Assembly: GCA_009780545.1 (NCBI GenBank)
Contig: WQZW01000077.1
Span: 1-6,961 of the forward strand
Direction of reading: 5' to 3'
Length of the DNA: 6,961 nucleotides
Origin: Treponema sp.
GTDB lineage: Bacteria > Spirochaetota > Spirochaetia > Treponematales > Breznakiellaceae
Shown here: piece after piece, positions 1 to 5,509 of the stretch
How the letters are laid out: each line of letters begins with the position of its first letter
Numbering within the stretch: the stretch's first letter is position 1
Notes under the pieces: model-generated
What the model was told of the DNA's origin: nothing
The model's database searches: none
Seen by the model: only the letters and a program-made list of their open reading frames with translations
Position numbers and translations under genes: made by a program

Positions 1-2
1 CG

Positions 3-1067
3 GACATCCTCATCTGCCGCGCCCCGGACCTGCTGGACGGGGAAACCCGGAAGAAGCTGGCCCTGTTCACCAATATGGACCCGGCGGCCGTTTTTACCTC
101 CCGCAACATAGACACCACGATGTACGAGCTTCCCCTGGTGTTCTTCGACCAGAAGCTGGACGAGGTGGTCCTGCGGAAGCTGTGCCTGGAGCCCGGCCCG
201 GCCGACCTCGGTCCATGGAAATCGATGATGGCCCGCTTCGCCGAACGCAAGGGCATCGTGAGGATCGCCCTCGTCGGGAAGTACATGGAGCTGGACGACG
301 CCTACAAGTCCGTCTTCGAGGCCCTTTTCCATGCCGGCCTTGCCTGCGGGGTCGAGGTCCGGGTGATCAAGGTCAATTCCGAGGAAGTGGAAGCCGGCAG
401 CGCGGAGGTCGCGGCCCTTTTTGCCGAGGGCGGGGATTCCCAGCTTGACGGCGTGCTGATTCCGGGGGGATTCGGCGACCGGGGCATTGCCGGGATCGTC
501 CGGACCGCCGGCTGGGCGCGGCGGAACAAGGTTCCCTGTTTCGGCGTCTGCCTGGGGATGCAGCTCATGGTGATCGAATGGTGCAGGAACGTGATCGGCT
601 GGAAGGACGCCGACTCCGGGGAATTTTCCAAGGACACGACGCATCCGGTGATCAGCCTTCTTGAGGAACTGCGGGGAGTCACCGACTACGGCGGGACGAT
701 GCGGCTCGGCTCCGGGGAATCGGTCGCCCTGCCCGGAACCCTCATCCATGCGGCCTATTCCCGTTCCGCCTCCGGCACCGCGGGCCCCGACGGGAAGGTG
801 AGCCTGTGGGAACGGCACCGGCACCGCTACGAATTCTCCAACCGGTTCCGGCAGGAAATGGTCGATTCCGGCCTGATAATCGCCGCCCTCACCCCGGACG
901 GCACCCTCGTGGAGTCCGTGCAGTGGCCGGATCATCCCTGGGGAGTCGGCGTGCAGTTCCATCCGGAGTTCAAGTCCAAGCCCACCGCCGCGGCCCCGCT
1001 GTTCCGGGACTTTATCGCCGCGGCCAAGGAACGCATGCTGGGGAGGCCGGATGCGAAGGCCGAATAG
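3..1067 (+). CDS. pyrG: CTP synthase (glutamine-hydrolysing), C-terminal part; 5' end outside window
   Basis: Converts UTP, ATP and glutamine to CTP, the last step of de novo cytidine nucleotide synthesis, in the cytoplasm. The reading frame is already open at base 3 and gives 354 residues of a protein normally about 540 long. The first 65 or so residues are the end of the synthetase domain, including RNIDTTMYELPLVFF. The class I glutamine amidotransferase domain follows, starting near IVRIALVGKYMEL. Its nucleophile loop FGVCLGMQ has the catalytic Cys at codon 549-551, the oxyanion-type GGFGDRG precedes it, and the WERHRHRYEFSN block and the HPEF motif (His at 960-962, Glu at 966-968) complete the triad. 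All key residues are present and the frame is intact to a TAG stop, so the gene looks functional. The ATG at base 75 is internal, not the start. A hairpin array begins 8 bases after the stop. Confidence 0.97.
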   Translation, partial: DILICRAPDLLDGETRKKLALFTNMDPAAVFTSRNIDTTMYELPLVFFDQKLDEVVLRKLCLEPGPADLGPWKSMMARFAERKGIVRIALVGKYMELDDAYKSVFEALFHAGLACGVEVRVIKVNSEEVEAGSAEVAALFAEGGDSQLDGVLIPGGFGDRGIAGIVRTAGWARRNKVPCFGVCLGMQLMVIEWCRNVIGWKDADSGEFSKDTTHPVISLLEELRGVTDYGGTMRLGSGESVALPGTLIHAAYSRSASGTAGPDGKVSLWERHRHRYEFSNRFRQEMVDSGLIIAALTPDGTLVESVQWPDHPWGVGVQFHPEFKSKPTAAAPLFRDFIAAAKERMLGRPDAKAE

Positions 1068-1074
1068 CATGGAG

Positions 1075-1143
1075 GGGGGCCGAGCCCCCGATCCAATCGG
1101 CCAAAGGCCGATTGGATTTAGGAGATTTGCAAAGCAAATCTCC
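1075..1143 (+). repeat. Composite hairpin module, copy 1 (three consecutive perfect stems)
   Basis: Three perfect inverted repeats lie head to tail just after pyrG. They are a 6-bp stem GGGGGC/GCCCCC with loop CGA (1075-1089), a 12-bp stem ATCCAATCGGCC/GGCCGATTGGAT with loop AAA (1091-1117), and a 10-bp stem GGAGATTTGC/GCAAATCTCC with loop AAA (1121-1143). The last two stems recur in the same order and orientation at 6841-6892 with compensating base changes, so this is a repeated structured unit rather than a chance palindrome. Possible roles are a 3'-end stabiliser or weak terminator for pyrG (TTTT at 1147-1150 is only 3 bases past the last stem, after CAC CC-type sequence) or a REP-like mobile hairpin. 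The function is unknown. Confidence 0.85.
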
Positions 1144-1162
1144 ACCCTTTTATGCACCATAC

Positions 1163-1233
1163 GGGGGGCCAAGCCCCCCTGCGCTCCAGCCCCGCTTTGC
1201 GGGACTTCCGCTACCCCCCGAGCGGGGCCCCGC
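1163..1233. repeat. Run of short G/C-rich inverted repeats
   Basis: This is the continuation of the intergenic array. It contains a perfect 7-bp stem GGGGGGC/GCCCCCC with loop CAA (1163-1179), a 5-bp stem CCCGC/GCGGG with loop TTT (1191-1203), a CCCC/GGGG stem around GAGC (1216-1227) and the 12-base palindrome GCGGGGCCCCGC (1222-1233). The first resembles the GGGGGC/GCCCCC stem at 1075-1089, including a similar short loop, so the array seems to be built from related pieces. The smaller ones could arise by chance in such GC-rich DNA. No convincing gene is seen in this stretch. Open frames running through it lack any recognisable protein. Confidence 0.6.
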
Positions 1234-1263
1234 CCCGCAACGCCCCGCCTTTACCCCAAGGGA

Positions 1264-1303
1264 AGCACTGATCAAATCCCGATGCCGGGATTTGGTCGGT
1301 GCT
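1264..1303 (+). repeat. 18-bp stem-loop with two G-U positions
   Basis: The left arm AGCACTGATCAAATCCCG (1264-1281) and right arm CGGGATTTGGTCGGTGCT (1286-1303) enclose a 4-base loop. Sixteen positions are Watson-Crick and the other two are T opposite G. These pair as G-U in a + strand transcript but would be A-C mismatches in a - strand transcript. This suggests the structure is kept, or was last kept, as + strand RNA in the pyrG-lptC direction. The loop contains the ATG at 1282, the first in-frame ATG upstream of the lptC signal region. Confidence 0.75.
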
Positions 1304-1968
1304 ACTTACCCGTTTCTGAGGAACGAAGTGGAGCAGGAACTAAGGGAACCGCTGAATTTCCGATTAAATCAGCGGTTCCCAAGGTACTTCTCCCGGTTCT
1401 CTTCGCCCGGATTCTCCTTGCCACGGCTTTTGCCGCGTCCTGTTCCTTCGATTACGGGGACGGAGGCGGCGGGGAAAACGACAATCTGGACATCGTGATG
1501 GAGACGGTGGAGTACGTCCGGGTGCGGTCCCTGGACAAACAGGCCCGCTTTTCGGCGGAAAGGGCCGAACGTTTCGAGAAGCGCCAGCTCATGCGCCTGC
1601 TGAACTTCAGCTTCGAGCAGTTCGACGGGGTGGGGGAACTCAACGTCTCCGGCACCGCGGGATCCGCCGAGGTGGACCTGGACAGCATGGACATCTTCCT
1701 GTCCGACGGCGTGCGCCTGAACGTGGATTCGGAGGACATCGCCATCGAAACCGCCCTCCTTAACTGGAAGGACGATGCCGCCCTCCTTACGGGCGGGGAA
1801 GGGGACGTGGTATACCTCAGCAGGGACGACGGGACTTCCTTTACCGGGACGGGCTTCGTTTCGGAGGTGCGGCGGCGTACATGGGAATTCCGGGGGGAGG
1901 TCGCCGGTTCCTACTTTCAGAAGGACGAGGACGCGGGGGAGGAAGGCGATGCGGAGTCCGGGGAATAG
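1282..1968 (+). CDS. lptC: LptC-like LPS export protein, probable lipoprotein; start uncertain
   Basis: LptC links the LptBFG inner-membrane transporter to the periplasmic LptA bridge in LPS export. The C-terminal half shows the family pattern: LNWKDDAALLTGG, VVYLSRDDGTSFTGTGFVSE and WEFRGEVAGSY, the typical LptC order of beta strands ending in a G-G-F turn. Before it is a hydrophobic stretch (VLLPVLFARILLATAF) followed by AASC, a plausible relaxed lipobox with the Cys at 1441-1443. The mature part would be 175 residues. The start is unresolved. ATG 1282 gives 228 residues but puts about 50 residues before the Cys and lies in a hairpin loop. There is no in-frame ATG, GTG, TTG or CTG between 1285 and 1440. 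ATT 1363 would give a normal-length signal peptide but is a very rare start. Further in-frame ATGs (1051, 1069) lie in or next to pyrG. The gene overlaps lptA by 20 bases. Confidence 0.75.
   Translation: MPGFGRCYLPVSEERSGAGTKGTAEFPIKSAVPKVLLPVLFARILLATAFAASCSFDYGDGGGGENDNLDIVMETVEYVRVRSLDKQARFSAERAERFEKRQLMRLLNFSFEQFDGVGELNVSGTAGSAEVDLDSMDIFLSDGVRLNVDSEDIAIETALLNWKDDAALLTGGEGDVVYLSRDDGTSFTGTGFVSEVRRRTWEFRGEVAGSYFQKDEDAGEEGDAESGE
1344..1380 (+). repeat. 12-bp perfect inverted repeat at the 5' end of lptC
   Basis: The arms GGGAACCGCTGA (1344-1355) and TCAGCGGTTCCC (1369-1380) are perfectly complementary around a 13-base loop. The loop can form three further A-T pairs after a one-base bulge. 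The element lies directly against the hydrophobic segment of the predicted LptC signal sequence, where a ribosome binding site or start codon would be expected. It may be the last unit of the intergenic array, inserted at the gene start, or a translational control hairpin. Confidence 0.75.
1937..1945 (+). promoter_or_regulatory. Ribosome binding site of lptA
   Basis: A purine-rich GGGAGGAAG segment inside the lptC coding sequence ends 3 bases before the ATG at 1949. It supports that start rather than the frame-open ATG at 1775, and suggests lptA is translationally coupled to lptC. Confidence 0.6.
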
Positions 1969-2608
1969 GCGTTTCGGCGGTCGGATTTCGGCCGGCATCG
2001 GGGCATCGGCGCTGGGGCTTCTCCTGTGCGTCCTCGGTTCCCAGGCCTTCGCCGCCGGCATCTTTACCTTCAGGGCCGACAGGTCCTCCGGAACCCGGGC
2101 GATGGGCCGGGAGGTAACGATCCTTTCCGGCAATGCCGAGGTCCGGGCCGACAACATGATGCTTCGGGCCGGCCGCATCGAGATCTACGGGAGCAACAAC
2201 CAGTTCGTGGACTGCATCGGCGACGTCTGGGGGATGGAAATCGAGAAGAACATCGTCTTCCGCGCCGAAAGGCTCAGTTACGACCGGGACAGGAAGGTGG
2301 CCCAACTGCGGGGCAACGCCGTCATCGAGGACCGGGAGAACGAGGTCGTGGCGATGGGCAGCTTCATCGAGTACGACGAGGGGAACGAGATCGCCGTGCT
2401 GCAGGTCGCCGTCCGCCTCTTCCGGGACGACCTGGTAAGCCGGGCGGAAAACGCCGTGTACCGCAGGCAGGAACAGCTCCTGGACCTTTCCGGCTTTCCC
2501 GTGGTCTTTCGGGGCGACGACGAATTCCGCGCCGACCGCATCCGGGTGGACCTGGAAACCAACGACGTTACCATGGAAGGGGCCGTTTCCGGGACGATCA
2601 GGAATTAG
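1949..2608 (+). CDS. lptA: LptA/OstA-like periplasmic LPS transport protein
   Basis: LptA forms the periplasmic beta-jellyroll bridge that carries LPS from LptC to LptD in the outer membrane. The 219-residue product starts with a basic segment (MRSPGNRRFGGR) and a hydrophobic core (IGASALGLLLCVLG). It has a likely signal peptidase I site after residue 35 (QAFA before AGIF). The rest is the OstA-type repeat pattern: FRADRSSG, VTILSGNAEVRADNMMLRAGRIEIY, then LSYDRDRKVAQLRGNAVIEDRENEVVAMGSFIEYDEG, and a last repeat FRADRIRVDLETNDVTMEGAVSG. This ATG was chosen because it has a good ribosome binding site and immediately precedes the signal peptide. The open frame extends to 1775 without a signal. 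The ABC ATPase gene lptB, a common next neighbour, does not follow. Instead mdcG converges and overlaps the last 11 bases. Confidence 0.9.
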   Translation: MRSPGNRRFGGRISAGIGASALGLLLCVLGSQAFAAGIFTFRADRSSGTRAMGREVTILSGNAEVRADNMMLRAGRIEIYGSNNQFVDCIGDVWGMEIEKNIVFRAERLSYDRDRKVAQLRGNAVIEDRENEVVAMGSFIEYDEGNEIAVLQVAVRLFRDDLVSRAENAVYRRQEQLLDLSGFPVVFRGDDEFRADRIRVDLETNDVTMEGAVSGTIRN

Positions 2609-3338
2609 GCGTAGGCGGGGGAAGCCACTCCAGGACTTCCTTTTCCCGAAGTTCCGTCCGGTACAGTCCCCTGCACAACACGGTCTTTCCCGGTCCGAGC
2701 AGTTCGGCCAGCTTGATGCCGGAACCGTCGGCGCAGAGTATCTCGAAATCCGGGCCGAAACCGCGTTCCGCGCAGATTTCCAACGCCTGTCGGTAGAAAC
2801 TCAGGGTGTCGGCATCCGGCGTCCTGTACCTGAGAAGCAGGTCTATGTCCGAATTCCGGTGGAGGAAGGGGAGGCCGGTCACAAACCTGAGCGCGGCCGA
2901 ACCGTAAAGGCCGGCCCGAAGGCCGTAGTTCCGGGCAAGGGCCGCAAGACGCCCCACGGTCGGACCCAGGGCCCCGACATGATGGGCTTCGGTTTTATGT
3001 GCCAGGTCGAAGGGGGAAAGTATTTCGGTGATGGACGCGAGGGGAACCTCGCTTTTCAGCCGGAGCCTGGTTCCCCCCAGAAATCTTGGGGAGGAAAAGC
3101 CCACTTCGACCAGGCCCCGGCACCGCCGTTCCTGGGTTTTCACGATGGCCGGAATTCCCGGGACTATGACCTGACGTATCAGGGCCTTTCCCACGGAAGG
3201 ATTCAGTTCCCCGGCCCTCAGCCTGGCGCAGGATAGCCCCCGCCCGTCGAGGTACAGCATGTCATGGCGGGACAGGCCCATTTCCTCCGGGGCTAACGGG
3301 TCGGACAGGTCGGTTCCGTCCGGTGTTCCTTGTTCCAT
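2598..3338 (-). CDS. mdcG: Phosphoribosyl-dephospho-CoA transferase (malonate decarboxylase holo-ACP synthase)
   Basis: Transfers the 2'-(5''-triphosphoribosyl)-3'-dephospho-CoA prosthetic group to a serine of the malonate decarboxylase carrier protein (MdcC). The 246 residues contain an N-terminal RHDMLYL (residues 24-30), typical of the start of MdcG. A nucleotidyltransferase signature follows: LYGSAALRFVTGLPFLH with the GS at 146-147, then NSDIDLLLR with the metal-binding Asp pair at 164 and 166. Last gene of the - strand operon. The start is doubtful. ATG 3338 has no visible Shine-Dalgarno sequence and its first five codons lie in a duplicated piece of the preceding gene. ATG 3281 (MGLSRHDML) has GGAGGA upstream, although only two bases away, and gives the family-typical distance to RHD. 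No terminator can fit between this gene and lptA. Confidence 0.88.
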   Translation of the reverse strand: MEQGTPDGTDLSDPLAPEEMGLSRHDMLYLDGRGLSCARLRAGELNPSVGKALIRQVIVPGIPAIVKTQERRCRGLVEVGFSSPRFLGGTRLRLKSEVPLASITEILSPFDLAHKTEAHHVGALGPTVGRLAALARNYGLRAGLYGSAALRFVTGLPFLHRNSDIDLLLRYRTPDADTLSFYRQALEICAERGFGPDFEILCADGSGIKLAELLGPGKTVLCRGLYRTELREKEVLEWLPPPTPNS

Positions 3339-3522
3339 ACAGGATCATACTTTTTTGGGCCCCTGATAGTCCAGCTATGTCCGTAAAAAACTTTCCGTCA
3401 AGGCCTTCTCTTCGGTCCCCCGGCGAAGGTATGCGGCGGGTCGGGCTCGGGCCGGGGGAAACTCGGGCGGTTTTGGCCCTTATCCTCGGTACGGTCCTCG
3501 CCGGCCGCTCGGTCGTTCCCGG
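3325..3522 (-). pseudogene. Decayed tandem duplicate of the 3' end of the adjacent ligase gene
   Basis: Base-by-base comparison shows that 3325-3522 is a direct, diverged copy of 3528 to about 3765, the 3' end of the neighbouring ANL ligase gene. Shared blocks include GTTCCTTGTTCCAT (3325-3338 and 3528-3541), TGATAGTCCAGCT (from 3364 and from 3566), GGTATGCGGCG, CGGGGGAAA and TACGGTCCT. The relic has a 39-base deletion, at least three single-base indels, and an in-frame TAG (- strand, 3377-3375) where the gene has CAG. It cannot therefore encode the ligase C-terminus. It abuts the ligase stop codon on one side and runs into the first five codons of mdcG on the other. Confidence 0.85.
3374..3401 (-). 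promoter_or_regulatory. Weak candidate sigma-70 promoter inside the relic
   Basis: On the - strand, TTGACG (3401-3396) is followed after 16 bases by CATAGC (3379-3374). The spacer is unusually A/T-rich for this window. The -35 match is five of six bases and the -10 only three of six. The corresponding ligase-gene sequence lacks the TTGACG, so it would have arisen in the decayed copy. It could give mdcG its own transcript, but the match is poor. Confidence 0.15.
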
Positions 3523-4599
3523 CTAGCGTTCCTTGTTCCATGCCGGATCGTTCTTCCTCAGCCTTTGATAGTCCAGCTGTGCCCGCAACAGACTGTCCAG
3601 CAGGGCAGTTTTCTCCGGTCCCCCGACGACGGTTCCCCCGTTTTCGCCGTATTTGGCAAGACGGACGACGGTATGCGGCGAGTCCAGTTCCAGATCGGGG
3701 GAAATGCGGACGATTTTGGACTTTATCCGTAATACGGTCCTTGCCAGCCGTTCGGCCGTTTCCCGGGAGCCGGCGGTCGTGGCAAGCAGCGTGGTTTCAA
3801 GTTCCGATCCCCGGCGTCCGGCATAGGTGAGGATACTTCCGGCCGGGTTCAGGCAGTGTCCGGCCTCCGTCACCGGAAAGCGGTCCCCCGTGGGCAGTCC
3901 GCCGACGGCCAGGTCGCAAAGGCCGTCCTCCCCGGGGGGAAGAAGCGCGATGTCGGATCTTAAGGGGATTCCGTCCAGGGTCAGCCAGCCGAATTCCTGG
4001 CAGCCGTACAGGTCGTGGACGGCCGCGTCCATAAGCTCGGCGGCCAGCGGGGCAAGTTCCGGGTCGAGCGGGGTTCCGGCGGCAAGGAAAACGCTCTTGC
4101 GGGGAAGCAGCCGGTCCATTCCCATACGAACGGCATCCTCGAGAGTGGCCCGAAGGAAGGAGGATTCCCCGACGACCACCCGGGGCCGGTCCCTGCACAG
4201 GGCCAGCAGCAGGGCGTCCCTGCACGAAACCTCCAGGAAGTGCCGGTCCAGCCGGTATTCGTCCAGCGCGCGGCGGGGAAAGACGTTGACCAGGGGCGGG
4301 TAGGTAAAGAGGATTTTGTCCCCCGGGAGGACGCCGGAAAGTTCCAATGCCCGGGCCGAAGCGGTAATCCTGTCCTCCAGTTCGTGGGAAGTTACCCCGA
4401 CGATGTTCTGGAAGGCGGTGGTTCCGGTGCTGAAGGTGACGAAGGCGAGGTTCGGCGGGACATGCAGTTCCTCGATGCGGTGCGCCCCGGTAGGGCCGAG
4501 AATGCCCTTGTCGGCCAGGCTTAGGCGGGGCATGCTTTCCAGGGAAGGTCCCGGGGCCGCATCCCGGAGGTATTCGGCAAGTTCCTCGATCGGGTCCAT
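3523..4599 (-). CDS. Short AMP-forming (ANL superfamily) ligase, putative acetate:ACP ligase of malonate decarboxylase
   Basis: Resembles the adenylating fold of phenylacetate-CoA ligase-type enzymes, but has only 358 residues against about 430. Visible motifs are the phosphate-binding loop FSTGTTAFQN (56-65), FLAAGTPLDPE (171-181), the adenine/substrate-pocket motif DLYGCQEFGW (196-205), LPTGDRF (235-241) and the hinge-like YAGRRGSE (259-266), followed by a small C-terminal domain. Such enzymes activate a carboxylate as acyl-AMP and pass it to a thiol. Because it sits between mdcE and mdcG and no mdcH-type transacylase is present, I infer that it primes the carrier protein by making acetyl-ACP, as MadH (EC 6.2.1.35) does in Malonomonas rubra. 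An acyl-CoA synthetase acting on malonate or acetate is the alternative. The gene starts 16 bases after the mdcE stop with only a weak GGAA before the ATG. A decayed copy of its 3' end follows it. Confidence 0.8.
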   Translation of the reverse strand: MDPIEELAEYLRDAAPGPSLESMPRLSLADKGILGPTGAHRIEELHVPPNLAFVTFSTGTTAFQNIVGVTSHELEDRITASARALELSGVLPGDKILFTYPPLVNVFPRRALDEYRLDRHFLEVSCRDALLLALCRDRPRVVVGESSFLRATLEDAVRMGMDRLLPRKSVFLAAGTPLDPELAPLAAELMDAAVHDLYGCQEFGWLTLDGIPLRSDIALLPPGEDGLCDLAVGGLPTGDRFPVTEAGHCLNPAGSILTYAGRRGSELETTLLATTAGSRETAERLARTVLRIKSKIVRISPDLELDSPHTVVRLAKYGENGGTVVGGPEKTALLDSLLRAQLDYQRLRKNDPAWNKER

Positions 4600-4615
4600 G
4601 GTTTCCGAAAATTCC

Positions 4616-5509
4616 CTAGGCCAGAAGCCCGTCCTCCAGGGCGGCCACCTGCTCCTCCATTATCTCCAGCACCTTCTTGCGGAGGACCCGTCCGCCGCGT
4701 TCCGCCCCGAGTTCCCCCCGTCCCATGGGGCCCAGTTCGCCGGAGCGGCCGGCCCCGTTCAGCATGCGTATCTCGCCTATGTGTCTGTCCGCCGCGGCCC
4801 GGAGTTCGCCCGGATCCTCGATCAGTTCCTCGACCCCGCCGAGCCGGTGGAAGAATTCCGCGCCGGAGGCGAAGACCGGGTTGGAGCGGGAAAGTTCCCG
4901 CAGCCGTTCGATGTCGATCCCGGTGATTCCGGCGATACCGGAGAGGGGCATGACATGGATCGTCGTGCCGAATTTGCCGGAGAGGCTGAGGATGCGGTCG
5001 GCCTGAAGCCCGTGGCAGAGGAAGGCCCCGCTTATCGCCCGCCCGACGATGATGGCCAGCACCGGGTGCCCTTCCTGCCGGGCCTGGGCCAGGGCAAGCT
5101 GGTACGCGCCGGTGGAACAGTTCATCCCGAAGATCTCCTCGATCTTGCCGGGCGCGTTTCCCGGCGTGTCCACCACCAGCACCAGGGGGCGTTTTTCGCC
5201 CCGGGGCTTTTCCCGGTCGGCCGCCAGGGAGCGGTAGACGGCAGCGGCCATCTTGTAGCCTTCCTCCAGGCCTATGATGCCGGCCCGGACCACCGGAAAG
5301 CGGGGATTGCAGGCGGTGTCGCTGGCGATGACCGTTACGGTCCTGCCCGCGACCGCGGCCGTGCCGACGACGGCGCCGGGGGCAAGGTCGGCCTCGGGGA
5401 ACGGGCCGTCGATGACGTTTTCGACGAAGCTCCCGGGATCGAGGACGTACTCCATGGCCTTTCGGGCCTTGCCGATAAAGTTTTGGACGGTTTCGGTTTC
5501 GCCGTTCAT
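4616..5509 (-). CDS. mdcE: Malonate decarboxylase gamma subunit (MdcE/MadD type)
   Basis: Second carboxyltransferase-type subunit of malonate decarboxylase. With the beta subunit it removes CO2 from malonyl-S-ACP to regenerate acetyl-S-ACP. The 297-residue product has a crotonase-like core: GIIGLEEGYKMA (78-88), LVVDTPGNAPGKIEEIFG (111-128), and the family hallmark VGRAISGAFLCHGLQADRI (155-173), then GTTIHVMPLSGI (181-192). The start ATG overlaps the mdcD stop as ATGA and has AGGAGG seven bases upstream, so it is well supported. Whether the complex is the biotin-independent (Mdc) or biotin-dependent (Mad) kind cannot be told from this subunit alone, since no biotin carrier or membrane decarboxylase gene is in the window. 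Confidence 0.93.
   Translation of the reverse strand: MNGETETVQNFIGKARKAMEYVLDPGSFVENVIDGPFPEADLAPGAVVGTAAVAGRTVTVIASDTACNPRFPVVRAGIIGLEEGYKMAAAVYRSLAADREKPRGEKRPLVLVVDTPGNAPGKIEEIFGMNCSTGAYQLALAQARQEGHPVLAIIVGRAISGAFLCHGLQADRILSLSGKFGTTIHVMPLSGIAGITGIDIERLRELSRSNPVFASGAEFFHRLGGVEELIEDPGELRAAADRHIGEIRMLNGAGRSGELGPMGRGELGAERGGRVLRKKVLEIMEEQVAALEDGLLA

Noticed and set aside
1121..1160. Rho-independent terminator of pyrG
   Set aside because: The stem is suitable but only TTTT follows after a gap and no long T-run exists. It remains possible but is not supported enough to call.
1051..1281. N-terminal extension of the lptC frame back to ATG 1051 or 1069
   Set aside because: The added residues are encoded by hairpin repeats, show no protein-like pattern, and would place about 130 residues before the signal peptide.
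1075..1303. CRISPR array or tRNA gene in the hairpin-rich gap
   Set aside because: The repeats are different palindromes without equal units or regular spacers, and no cloverleaf with a T-arm consensus is seen.
806..1498. Long + strand open frame of 230 codons overlapping pyrG and lptC
   Set aside because: Its first part is pyrG in another frame, the middle is the repeat array and the end is lptC in another frame. Stop-poor GC-rich DNA explains it.
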